This document shows positions 32,946-43,581 of a DNA stretch of 64,000 nucleotides, in pieces. Below the pieces are notes generated by a model that saw only the letters and a program-made list of their open reading frames with translations, ran no database searches and was not told where the DNA came from. Position numbers and translations under genes: made by a program. The DNA is from Desarmillaria ectypa. Its lineage: Eukaryota > Basidiomycota > Agaricomycetes > Agaricales > Physalacriaceae. The DNA lies in NCBI GenBank assembly GCA_030407005.1, contig JAUDYN010000007.1, positions 1,922,001-1,986,000 of the forward strand, given 5' to 3'. How positions within the stretch are numbered: position 1 is the stretch's first letter; the number at the start of each line of letters is the position of its first letter.

Positions 32946-33052
32946 GCTCAAAAACACGCAAAACAACGAGAAAAGTCGGTTTGTGCCGGTTTTCCAAAAA
33001 CGGCAACTGACTGGCGCCAAAAGCTGGCTGTGCCTGGCAGCCGAACAGACCC
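32946..33052 (-). repeat. Right inverted-repeat arm of the MITE
   Basis: Inverted copy of 32299-32408. Differences include one base at the outer end, one in the CAGTTAG/CAGTCAG segment and a missing CGT in the CTCGTCGTTG segment. Confidence 0.85.
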
Positions 33053-33420
33053 TAAACATTTCGAAATACGAAGCCTAGCAATAAGTAGTCTGCCCAAGAT
33101 AAAGTATCACACCTAGGTGAGCCAGAAACTAGGTTTGTGTCAAGCTGCCGAGGGGGAGGCACACTCACCCGGAGAACAACTAAGACGTGGTGGCGGGGCC
33201 AGTGCTCAGGCTTCCCCCTCCCTCTTGCGCACCTGGTCCCTCCATTCAGTATTCTGATTTCCGTGCTCGGGTGTGTTGGAGTATAGCAATAGACTTGAGT
33301 AGTGTTTATATGCCCTCGATTCGGGCGGGTGCTTTTGGGTCAGCGGATGGCCGTGGCCGTAAGTTTAGCGAGCGGCGTCTTGTGATAGCTTGATTCTCGG
33401 GAAGGTTGTTTCTTCCTGCG
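33053..33420. other. Gap between the MITE and the acidic-protein gene
   Basis: About 370 bases with no recognisable gene; a short plus-strand frame at 33187-33393 has no features. It likely carries the 3' end of the minus-strand gene. Confidence 0.4.
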
Positions 33421-34194
33421 GTTTATCCGTGCTCGTCTTCCGAGTCCCCTTCTTCATCTTCCCACCAATCTCTCTCATCCTCTTCAAATCCTGGGACTAC
33501 CCTTGGGGCCCGCACGTCCTCCATGATTGAGCAGATTGTTTGACAAACCTTCGACGGCTGATCTTCGTTCAAGTTCAGATACAACAAAGTATACACAAAG
33601 TGCCAAAAGTACATACAATCATAATACCATCCACTACGTTTCCCAGAATGAGAGTGTCATGGTGGTTTAGTAGAGAGAATTCCAGCAACAAGAGTCGTGG
33701 TACTTGCCGTCGGTAAGTCGTCATCGCAGTCATCCTCCCAGGTCAAAATGTCAACACTTTCCTTGAAGAGCACGCAGATGAGCTCTTCCGCGGATTCCTC
33801 AAGCGAGTAAACAAACCATCAAATAGTCAGATAGAGGTCAAACAAGAGTGACTATTAGATGTGACCTAGTAAGAGTTACATCTCTCATGATCCTGCAACT
33901 ATTCTTGCAATCTGGGCGGTAGACACAAGTCAAACCGAAGAGAATGGAACAGAGACGCTTTACCGATCTCGATGGATTCTTTCTTGACACATCCTGTACT
34001 GAAGTGTACCCTCCCTTCTTCCACCCCTTCCAGTCATTCCTATTCAAGTTTTCAAATAGACGGTCGCGATCGTTGTTGCAGTGATCACGCGGGGTAATCG
34101 ACAGATCTGGGTCCGATCTGCTGACAAAGCGCCTCCCACCTTCACCAGAACTTTCAAGCTCCTGGTATGCCAATACTGGCGTGCTAGCTGCCAT
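33421..34194 (-). CDS. Unrecognised protein with acidic C-terminus
   Basis: Four exons: 34194-33880; from 33797; a mini-exon of about 17 bases (about 33635-33619); and a last exon to 33421. They give about 190 residues. The sequence starts MAASTPVLAYQELESSGEGG, has a basic/aromatic centre with NRNDWKGWKKGGYTSVQDVS and RSVKRLCSILFGLTCVYRPD, then ESAEELICVLFKESVDILTW and EDDCDDDLPTAMDGIMIVCQ. It ends in PGFEEDERDWWEDEEGDSED. The frame closes over all three introns only with the mini-exon, which supports the model. No known domain was recognised. Its ATG overlaps that of the divergent BRAP-like gene in one CATG. Confidence 0.6.
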
Positions 34195-36203
34195 GCGAGG
34201 ATATCATATTCGAATTATTATATCATCGAAGAAAAACTCGCCAGATACCGCTATTCTCCTATCTTTCTTCAACCACCTTCCCTCTCACAAACCCATTTCG
34301 ACCACTCGTCGTAACGCTACATCCAACCCTTGGAACAAGGATTACCGCTTTGGACCCATACGCTTGGATTGGTCGGACAGAATGAGCTTATCTACCTCGA
34401 ATGCTGTAGGAAAAGAAAAGGCGAATAGTCACGGTAAGTTTTATTTGATCCCACGCCGCGCATTTCTTCAAGTGTTGCTTGACATCGTAGCACAGAACCT
34501 GCGGTAGCAACCTTCGTGCAAAATAATACTCAACTAGCAACAGGGTCGACCAATTTATCGGAAGGGGTAGTTCATGTTTTTCGAGAATCCGCCAACCAGC
34601 CCGACACACAGGACACCTTCACCTTTACCAGGACAAATGCTGACACGGATGGGATCATGCTGGGCGTTTTGGCCGTACCATCGTGGATGACACCATCAGA
34701 TTTCCTGGCTTTTGTAGCTCCAGCTGCTGAAAGTATATCTCACTTACGTATGATTCGGTTCGTATTGTCTTTTTTATCCTGTTTACTTTGCTCGAACCTC
34801 CTTCGTAGGGACTCTGCTCCAAATCGCTCAATAGTCGTTATTAAATTTCCGAAATTAGAGGATGCCACTGAATTTATTGAGGCATATAACGGCAAGCCAT
34901 TCAACTCGATGGAGGTAGGGCGTCAGCTACTTTGCATCTTAGCGAATTTGACATTCTGCTGCCAGCCAGAAATATGTCATGTTGTTCATGTTCTGTCCGT
35001 GAACATAGAGATGGATGACCATGTATCCCATTCAATATCACGTCTTACCTCTGGTACGGGACCATCATATGAACTACCCACATGTCCTGTCTGTTTGGAA
35101 CGAATGGACTCCGCAGTCACCGGACTGATTACTGTTCCGTGCTCTCACACATTCCACTGTATGTGTTTAAGCAAGTGGGGCGATAGCAGGTATGTAGAGC
35201 TCGATGTCACCAGGCGTGTAATAACTGCTTGCTTCGCAGGTGCCCGGTATGCCGATATTCTCAGACGCTTCTTACATCCCATCCGACGTCTTCCTCATCT
35301 ACTCGTTCCATCCCCTTTGCGAATCCTTCCACATATTCTCTGTCATCATGTTCCTCTTGCTCATCTACCGCCAACCTCTGGATTTGTCTTATATGCGGCA
35401 ATATTGGCTGCGGTAGATATGGCCGTGCCCATGCTCAGGAACATTATCAGTCGACTACACATCTCTACTCATTGGAACTAGAAACACAACGTGTCTGGGA
35501 TTATGCTGGAGACGGATACGTTCACCGTCTCATTCAAAACAAGGCTGACGGGAAGCTAGTAGAGCTTCCTAACGCGGCATCATCCATGGGTACGAGTCCA
35601 CGGGAGGGTGGTTTGGGACCGAGTCCCGCTGACGCGCTCAGTGCCGAAAAGATAGAAGCTATCGGAATCGAGTACTCCTACCTGTTGACCTCACAGTTGG
35701 ATTCCCAAAGGTCCTACTACGAGGATCAGACGGCAGAGCTCAAAGCCCAAGTCAACGATCTGAAGCAGATAGTATCCAAGCTCACCGCCGACTTTGAGAA
35801 ATCTCAGACGGACATGAGGGAGTGGGAGCACCGAAAGATGCAAGAAGAAGAAGCGCGCGCTGCAGAGCTGCTCAAAGACAAAACTAAGGCTGAGAGTCGA
35901 GCCGATACGATGTCTCAATTGGCGAAGAGGTTGAAGAAAGAACTAGACGAGGAAAGAGCTGTGAGTGAAGGTTTGATGAAGAATCTGGGGAAAATGAAGG
36001 AGAAGGTTGAAGCTGGGAACACGCAGTCTGCGGAGGCTCAAACTAAGATCAGGGATTTGGAGGAACAGCTTCGCGATGTGATGTTTTATCTGGAGGCGAA
36101 GACTCATATCGAGAATGGGGATGGCATTGCTGGAGAGGCTCTTGGTGGAACCATTCAGGTTCCCTCACCGCCAACTACCAAGAAAAAGTCCCGTAAAGGA
36201 TGA
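34193..36203 (+). CDS. BRAP-like RING/UBP zinc-finger ubiquitin ligase
   Basis: Five or more exons. The N-terminus MRGYHIRIIISSKKNSPDTA and YRFGPIRLDWSDR is followed, after an intron, by an RRM-like BRAP2 domain (DGIMLGVLAVPSWMTPSDFL, then SIVVIKFPKLEDATEFIEAY). The RING is LPTCPVCLERMDSAVTGLIT, VPCSHTFHCMCLSKWGDSR and CPVCR across an intron. The UBP zinc finger reads NLWICLICGNIGCGRYGRAH and HYQSTTHLYSLELETQRVWD. A long coiled coil runs from about SQLDSQRSYYEDQTAELKAQ to QTKIRDLEEQLRDVMFYLEA, and the C-terminus is basic (KKKSRKG). This is the exact domain order of human BRAP/IMP and yeast Etp1, which tune MAP-kinase signalling or ethanol tolerance. The Cys/His ligands of both fingers appear complete. 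Confidence 0.92.
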
Positions 36204-36472
36204 CACCTGTGTTTGTAGTAATTTTCTGATATATTTGTGGGTAGAGTCCAGTGTTCAAAATTTGAAGATGCAGTATAATAAGTAGCTTATGTATACTATG
36301 TGGCATACAGTGTATGATGTAATTTTTAACCTTCTAGTCTGCTGCAAGATATCGATAATCAAAGAGGCCCGAATGTCGCGCTGGACGGTCGAGGCGGGCC
36401 GTTAAGCCGTCGAACTGACTCCCAAGGTTAGGGTTACTTAACTTCTAACGACCACGACCACGAATACGCACA

Positions 36473-38137
36473 ATGAAGGTATTCTGCTGTTCAAATTCAA
36501 TTACAACTTCTGTATTGATCTTAATACAGGTGGCAGTCGAAGGATGTTGTCACGGCGAGCTTGATGACATCTACGCCCATATCTCCAAGTTAGAAACGCA
36601 ACATGCGTATAAAGTCAATCTTCTTCTTATTTGCGGTGATTTTCAGGCCGTGAGGAACCATCGTGATTTACAATGCATGGCCGTTCCAAATAAGTACAAG
36701 GCTCTGCAGACATTCTACAAGTGCATTCTACTCCTTTGCGGCCCATTTATCAGACTCACGGTCCCACAACCCAGATATTATACCGGCGAAAAGACAGCTC
36801 CCATCCTCACTATCATCATTGGGGGAAACCATGAAGCGTCTAACTATATGTGGGAACTGTACGCTGCCTTTTTCCGTTCTGAATCGTGACGCCGAGGTTA
36901 AATGTGATTCTAGTTATCATGGCGGATGGGTAGCTCCTAGTATCTACTTCCTGGGACATGCCGGATGCGTCCAGGTGAATGGCATACGTATCGCTGGTAT
37001 ATCCGGGATATTCAAGGGATATAACTTCTCATCAGGTAAAGCAGCTGTCATTTCTCTGGTTCCACTCACTTCATGCCTTATGTAGGAAGCTACGAAAAGA
37101 TACCATACGACTCCAGTACGATCAGAAGCATATATCACATTCGCGAATTCAATATTCGAAGGCTTTCTCTTGTCTGTCTCCCGCATGTCATATCTTCACT
37201 GCATTTTTTACCGATTGCCGTGCTTAGCTCTCAAACCCCGATGTCGTCCTGTCCCATGACTGGCCACAATCCATAGATCAGTATGGAGATGTCCGAAGCC
37301 TCATTAGACGCAAGGCGCACTTTCGTTCAGAGATAGAGCAGGGTATATTCGGAGCCCCACCGCTTATGGGGCTTCTTCGCACGCTCAAGCCCTGCTGGTG
37401 GTTTGCGGCGCACATGCACGTACGATTTGAAGCGACTGTTGTTCATAGTGTGGGCCCCCCTGCTAAAGCTGATAATCCTGATGAAATAAACATCGATGAT
37501 GAGGACGTTGATGGTCCTCCAGCAGAGGCGCCACGAAGCAATCCAGATGAAATATCTTTGGATGACGAGGAAGTCGAAGTCGTGGCGCCTCCGCCAATAT
37601 CTGCATCTCAATCTGAAACCAAGTATCTAGCCTTGGATAAATGTATGCCCAAAAAGCAGTTTCTAGAGGTGTGGATCCAACAGTCGTTCATCTTTTGTAA
37701 TTCAATCCTACTCTCAGGTCGTTGATATACCCTCGCCGAAAGATCAATCGGATGATCCGCCGGTCCTATGTTTTGACCATGAATGGCTGGCTATCACACG
37801 AGCCTTCAATCCTTGGTTTTCTACTACACGGTATCAGCGACCATTCCCTGATGAGGCAGAGGCACGTGAAATGGTTTGCAAGGAGCTGGAATGGGTGAAA
37901 GAGAATGTCGGCTCAGAAAAAATAGTCGAGTCATGTCAGCAGTTCTGTGTAACTGCACCTGGGCCAGGTAGTGAGGGTGACCAGAAATTTGAACAACGTT
38001 AGTAGTTCTGTCCCAGTTGTGACAACGTATTGGCTGATCCTTTCTTTTTCTTGACAGCGGCTATGTATCCCAATCCACAAACTCGCAGTCTTTGCCAGCT
38101 GCTGGGAATAGAGGATAAAATCAATAAGGTCCTCTGA
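36473..38137 (+). CDS. RNA lariat debranching enzyme Dbr1
   Basis: At least seven exons. [20 protein letters not shown] (ATGAAG, then an intron) begins the metallophosphoesterase fold. Metal ligands follow in order: [54 protein letters not shown] and [13 protein letters not shown]. Between them are the Dbr1-specific [20 protein letters not shown] and [13 protein letters not shown]. The C-terminal domain contains [16 protein letters not shown] and [20 protein letters not shown], and ends [18 protein letters not shown]. The Cys of GCCHG matches the lineage-specific Cys position known in Dbr1. An acidic insert ([16 protein letters not shown]...[11 protein letters not shown]) sits before the C-terminal domain. 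The enzyme opens the 2'-5' bond of excised introns in the nucleus, fitting an intron-rich genome. Confidence 0.93.
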
Positions 38138-39759
38138 TGTATATTTTTCTATTTTGTGTCTGTCAGCTCTGTCGCGCGTCGCAGTTTTGGAACATTTTTG
38201 TAAATTTTAAGAATCGTGGTTGGATGCCATTGTGAGAATAATGAAGAAGTAGACGTAGCAAACTGGTGGGCTCTTATTGGGCTCTGACGAATGCAGTTGC
38301 AGGTCAAGTTTAATAAATATCATAGACCAGAACAAAACAACACGTTCATAGCTACTGAGTGAAATGTGCTATTCAAGCTGAACCAGCCTTGATTAATACT
38401 ACCATTGGATGAGCCAGACCAAACAGTAGGACCAGGAGCGACATATGCGGTGGGATCCTGGTCATACACGTTCTACAATATTTACGGAGCATGTTCCTGG
38501 AAAAGCATAGATAACGTACGACTACTGCCAGACTCAGAAGTGGCTCTGATCTATACACAGCTTACGGAGTACAATGACTCTAGGCTTCGTGGAGCGCAAC
38601 AATCTCCGCTATGAATCGTCGCGACATTGGGTAGTTTCAGCTTGATAGGGCGGTGGACTGTACCTTGAAGAAGATAGTCACATGGGGTACGTCGGGGATG
38701 AAGACTGTATGTTGACAGTGGACCGAGATGAGGCACGTTGTTACACAAGTACCGTCATACGCATCCTCGAAGACCTTGGTCCTGACGGTTCCTGCTCCAT
38801 TTGAAGCAGTCGGCGCAATATAGACGGCAACTAGAGGTAACACTATATTCAGATGACAAAAACCTTCTAGATCACATTGAGTGGGGTATGCCTTACCAGG
38901 ACTGAGGCAAGACGCTGCGATGATATCATCGTTGCGGCTAGTAGGGCGCTACATCACACACTATCCCTGTATATAGGACATGGGAAGATACACCTATCGC
39001 AGTACCATTCAAACATGAACCTACCTTTCTACGTGAGAATTAGAAGACCAATAAGTGCTGCTACATACCTATCGCCTCTGATAACACTAAAGGTAGTGCC
39101 CACAGCTACAAAAATAGTGTTATTGAACTTTCAGCTTTTGGCTGACACGGAAGCTAAACTTACTACGATTATCCGCGTTGCACGCCATAGCGCTAGATTT
39201 GATATTTTTGACATAATCATTAGTTGGAGGAAAACAGATCTAGACATCTCTACAAGTGGGCTGACACAAAAAATGTGCCATGTGCAAGATCAACATATAT
39301 GCCACGGCCGTCGCCTTGGAAGACGACATGAATCCATGCGCCCTACACTCTCGTATGGGCAACTACAGATGTTACAGCAGTAGAGATCAGATTAAAGTAA
39401 AGAAGTCCTCGCATGATAGATCGGTTGCTTGGCTGGTCTAGATAAGAGGACTCCGTTTATGTATCACCATCTTCATCGTTCATACCGCTGAAACAATGTC
39501 GCAGAAGCAGTGGAAGGCTATATAACGGTTAATAATAACCAACTGATCCGAGGAAGTCCCTACGTTCCAGAATACGGAAAATCAGAGACTTATTTCATTT
39601 AGCTCAGGGCGAGCTTCGTGCTGAACATTGAATGCACTAGAAGTGGTGACATTAACCAAGATGGATATAACATGCACATCTAGGTCGTCCATTGTAATAT
39701 CAGTAAGCGTTAGAAGGACAACGACGTACAAGATTATACGGATATTTGATACTTTCTAA
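38138..39759. other. 1.6-kb stretch without a firm gene
   Basis: Between the Dbr1 stop and the Ipi3 stop. A GTG-started plus frame at 38877-39383 (168 codons) lacks any motif. On the minus strand about 38950-38350 a patchwork of open pieces includes PLVAVYIAPTASNGAGTVRT and PTAYVAPGPTVWSGSSNGSI, which could be exons of a secreted or decayed gene, but no start, family or clean frame was found. The area is likely relict sequence. Confidence 0.4.
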
Positions 39760-41578
39760 CTACGTGTTTGTCCGACCGCGTTTACGAGGCCTGTCGCTTT
39801 CCGCAGAGGGTGTGACATCACCAGATGTACTCTTCGCTTTAGTTTGGCCTATAATGCGTTGAACAACGGTCTCCCACATCGTATCATTCAACCCTTTTGC
39901 CTTTCCGAGCTGCTCTCTAAGATGGACGACTTCGGCCTCGAGAGTTGTCACCCTAGAACTCAAAGAAGTCGCATCTTGATCTACTCCATTGCACGAGGCC
40001 AAAGGCTTGGTAAATGATTCCTGATCCCGAAGGAGAGACGATAAAGGGTAAAATGCCGTTTCATCCTTGTGTTCCTGAAACAGAGTAACTGAATAATGGT
40101 ATAGATGATAGATATGAAGAAATCATACCGCATTTCGAGGAGGAAGGAGCAGGGACACCTCATGCATATCGCGTGTTTTCGCATCTCGCATCCTCTGGAA
40201 AGGAAGCACTGGCTTTACGGGGATGACATCTCGAGCATCTGTGAAATTCATGCTAAGACTTATATGACCAATCAGGTCTAGTGGTTTGAGCATGGTAGCG
40301 AGGTAAGTTATTGAAAACCCTTTGTGCGTAGAGATAACACGCAGTAATTGATGAGATGCGATATCATAAATGTGGATTAATCCCAAGGAGGTTCCCACCA
40401 GCAGAAGCGAACCAGTAAAAGAAATCGAGAGACAAGTAACGTCTTGGCTAGAGCGCGGCGTAAGTCATAGGCCCGGCCAAGATAGCTGAAACGAACCCAA
40501 CGGATATCAGCCTTTTGTTCGAAGGGATGGGTCCTTCATCACCAATACGAATGATGTCATGAACACCAGCGCCGCCGATAGCTTCCATAGTGCACCCTTT
40601 CATCGTGTCTTTGGACTGTCTGAAGAGGTTCATCTGGTATATAGACCCATCCAATGATGCGGCGAAAAACAAGCGTTCCGTAGGGTCCCAAGCAAGACAA
40701 GTGATGGCTTTGGGAAACTGAAAAACAGTCAAAAGCGACTTGGACGACAAATCCCACAACTGGAAACGCGTCAGAGGGCACAGAACTCGGATCTTGACGC
40801 AAAAACTACCTTGACTGAATGGTCAATAGACGCAGTCAGCACCCTGCAGGTTGGGAAAGTACCAAGACCACAGATGGAATCTGTGATCGAGAGAGTATGA
40901 TCGGTCAAGGTGCAGTAAGGCAAAACGAGTTCATTTTGTAAATCGTCGTCCAACAATCTATGGAAAAGTTAAAGCTGTCAAGAATTCCAGCTAGGCTCAG
41001 ATTGACCTGGATACGGACCAGACGCTCACGCCAGAGTCCTGGCTGCCCGATATCAGTGCAGCACCATCTTGGGTAAATCGCAGCACCGTTATTTCGCGGT
41101 AATGCGCGTCCCACGAGTTAAAAAGGACACCAGAAGACACCTTTTTAAGTGAGATAGGCCTGTGGTACTGGGCAAGGGTATAAATTTACCTCCCACAGAT
41201 ATATCCGTCCAGTAGATGTCCCCCCGGCAGCGTATTCTCCTCTTTGATCCACTGCGATACAAGACAACTTTTCTGGTAATACCATTTTCAAGCTGATTTG
41301 GTCCTACTGACGCTATTGAGTTCGCTGAGATGCTATGAGAAAGCATGACAAACCTTTTGAAAGTTGTACACATTAAGCAGTGATTTATCAGGCTGCGCAG
41401 CTAAGACGAATCCTCCCTGGGAATCGCTAGACTCGACGAATGCCGTGCAGTGTGTACCTGCATTAGTCTGCTTGAAAGAGGCCAAGGGGGTTCCCGTTTG
41501 TATATCGTGAATGGCTACTGTGCCAGGGCCATTTGAGGCGGATGCCGTTGCACAGAATATGGTTTCATGGAGGTGCAT
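39760..41578 (-). CDS. Ipi3/WDR18-like WD40 protein of the Rix1 complex
   Basis: Seven or more exons. The start MHLHETIFCATASASNGPGT was chosen because it opens the first blade (VAIHDIQTGTPLASFKQTNA). Further WD-type blades are MVLPEKLSCIAVDQRGEYAA then TSTGRIYLWE, SSGVLFNSWDAHYREITVLR then DSGVSVWS, PTCRVLTASIDHSVK then LWDLSSKSLLTVFQFPKAIT, and a last one GSLLLVGTSLGLIHIYDIAS. The C-terminal part holds a coiled coil (LSSRVTTLEAEVVHLREQLG) and a basic tail RPRKRGRTNT. Ipi3, with Rix1 and Ipi1, acts in 60S pre-ribosome maturation and ITS2 removal. The coiled-coil end is also a feature of this family. It is divergent from the J-protein at 41751. Confidence 0.83.
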
Positions 41579-41750
41579 GACTTGGGCAATTGACACCGTC
41601 GAAAAAAAACCGTCGACGTCGCAAGAGATCACGTGATATGCCGATGTGAAATTCAAGCTCTTTCCATGACCTGAAATAGACGAGAATAGATGCCTTGCAT
41701 CTTAACCTCCTTCCCTCACCAAGGCCTCGCTCATTCACCGCAATACCTTC
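41579..41750. promoter_or_regulatory. Bidirectional promoter region (Ipi3 / J-protein)
   Basis: These 172 bases separate two divergent starts. A CCTTCCCTCACC-like pyrimidine stretch precedes the J-protein start. No specific site is assigned. Confidence 0.35.
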
Positions 41751-43041
41751 ATGGCAATGGCAATGAATCTCTACGAAGTCCTTGATTTGCATCCCAATGC
41801 AACCCCGGAAGAAAGTAGGCTTTCTCACCACGCTGGTGCCTTCATATGCTCACCTACAACCTAATCAGTTCGTAAGGCGTACAAGAAGAAGGCCTTGAAG
41901 ACACATCCCGACAGGCTTTCCCCCGATGCAACACCTGCTGAAAAGCAGCACTCTGCCGAGAAATTCCGCCAGGTATGGCCTGGGCATACTCCGTTCCACA
42001 GCTTCTAATTCGTACAACAGGTTAACAATGCCTATGAGGTCCTTATCGATGTTGAGAAACGAAGAGTATGCATGTTTTTCGTCTGGTTACTGCGCGGTAT
42101 CGACCTCATGGCATATGCAGGTTTATGATTTACATGGCTCTTACCCACCGCCGGAGGTTCCGCCTCCTCCCCCACCAAGGACAGGTCATGAGGACTATAG
42201 ATCTCAGCCTCGTTATCGTTCATCATCTCCATTCCCTTATGAAGACACGGGCTTTCCGGATCCATTTGTGTTCACTGATCCCTTTGTCCTTTTCGACAAC
42301 TTCTTCAATACTCAACGCCATCCTCATCCGCATGATTATGCGCCCCGGCGAAGTTTCACAGATGATTCATTTTTTGATGATGATCCATTTGCTTCCCGTC
42401 GCCGTAATGGCATCAATATCCTCTTGTCCGGCATGGGTGGTGGTTTATTCTCGATCGGAAGAGCCATGCAGCAGCACGCCCTCTCACGCCCTGCAGTTGA
42501 AACCTCGCGGACGTCACGTTTCTCGGTGGGCGGTGGAAGTCAACGACGTTGGACAAGTGAGAGCACCGTAACACAGACCATTAATGGTGTGACCCACAGT
42601 CGACGCAAGCGAAGAGACTGGGATGTGGGTTAATTTCTCTGATCTTTTCGAATTTCATGTTTATGATGTTCTTTCATTCCAGGGTAATGAACACGTTACT
42701 ATAACATACCCTGATGGAAGGACAATTTACACGATCAATGGTGTCGAGCAACTTCAGCCGCAAGCCGTCGAACCCCCTTCTCGTGGTTATATTGCGCCTT
42801 CACACCCAGGTAATGCTCCACCTCCACCTGTTCTTCAATCTGGCATGCCGCCGCCGCCGCCATACTCAACTCGTCCGAATTCTTATCATAACCCTGGTAA
42901 GGACTTGGCATAAGATTTCTTCACGATCTGACATTGACGCGGGTAGAAGTGAACGCCGGGCCCTCTGCTCCTGTTCCAGACCCAGCCTACTCGGACGGTC
43001 ATGAAACTGCGCACACACGGTGGCGCCACGGCGGTAAATGA
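41751..43041 (+). CDS. DNAJB6-like J-domain protein
   Basis: Six exons. It starts MAMAMNLYEVLDLHPNATPE. After an intron VRKAYKKKALKTHPDRLSPD carries the HPD triad, then FRQ and VNAYEVLIDVEKRR over further introns. The middle is Pro-rich (YPPPEVPPPPPPRTGHEDY), then FPDPFVFTDPFVLFDNFFNT and FTDDSFFDDDPFASRRR, a Phe/Asp-rich region. The Ser-rich segment TSRFSVGGGSQRRWTSESTV and GNEHVTITYPDGRTIYTING follow, as in DNAJB6/B2 relatives that suppress aggregation. The tail AYSDGHETAHTRWRHGGK is reached through a last intron. It should act with cytosolic or nuclear Hsp70. A separate J-protein of this window (29080) is unlike it outside the J-domain. Confidence 0.85.
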
Positions 43042-43581
43042 GGGTGGCTAGACCTTTGCTTTATCCTGCTGTACACACTTTGAATTGGCTCTTCGTTATA
43101 TACACGATCGGTGGAATTCTTGAATGTTACCTAGCTACTACTCGCTTCTTTTCGTAATACTAACCAGTCTTTCTGTATTTGATTTCCACTGTACTTATGA
43201 CATGTATGTCTGCGTTTGTATGCCGTTCATAGTTGATGAGAATATATATGTGCCCCCATAACATTTGGTGCAGTGCGAGTGTGTAGGTAGTCGAATAATA
43301 ACGTACAGGCCGCACGAAGCAGATTTGATACAGGTACATTGAAGCCATGGTGTCCATTGCGAGCTGTCGGGCGCCCAAGCGCCGATGGAATGAAAATAGC
43401 GGATCCGGACCCATGATTAAGGAGGGACCAGAAAGTAAAGCTCCAAAACGACGAGGACTGCATTTAAAATACAATGTAAGTGCGTAGATATATGACAAAA
43501 ACAAAAGAGATAGCTATAGAAACGTAAAAAGCCGAGAGCAAACCAAAAACCCAGTGAAAGTGAATAGTGGATACGGATGGG
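43042..43581. other. Convergent 3' gap (J-protein / Ste50)
   Basis: 540 bases between two stops. A minus-strand frame at 43160-43504 has no recognisable features and most likely is 3' untranslated DNA. It is AT-rich with several A/T runs. Confidence 0.4.

Larger units (their letters stand above)
32299..33052. mobile_element. MITE with long terminal inverted repeats, PIF/Harbinger-like
   Basis: A 754-base element is bounded by long inverted repeats: left arm 32299-32408 and right arm 32946-33052. The outer ends read GAGTCTGTTCGG and, on the other strand, GGGTCTGTTCGG, and each is flanked by TAA (32296-32298 and 33053-33055), a plausible 3-base target duplication. TAA/TWA duplications with GGG-type ends are known for PIF/Harbinger elements, so that superfamily is inferred. 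No transposase is encoded. The arms are nearly identical, with a few substitutions and one 3-base indel, so the insertion is not ancient. The interior is AT-rich and holds one 58-codon frame (32477-32653). Confidence 0.75.

Noticed and set aside
36420..36440. GGTTAGGGTTA-like telomere-type motif
   Set aside because: A single short occurrence before Dbr1, not a repeat array.
38877..39383. 168-codon plus-strand frame starting with GTG
   Set aside because: No ATG start, no motif, no hydrophobic or compositional sign of a protein; likely chance in a relic region.
43160..43504. Minus-strand frame in the J-protein/Ste50 gap
   Set aside because: Composition is like 3' untranslated DNA and no domain or splice-joined partner was found.
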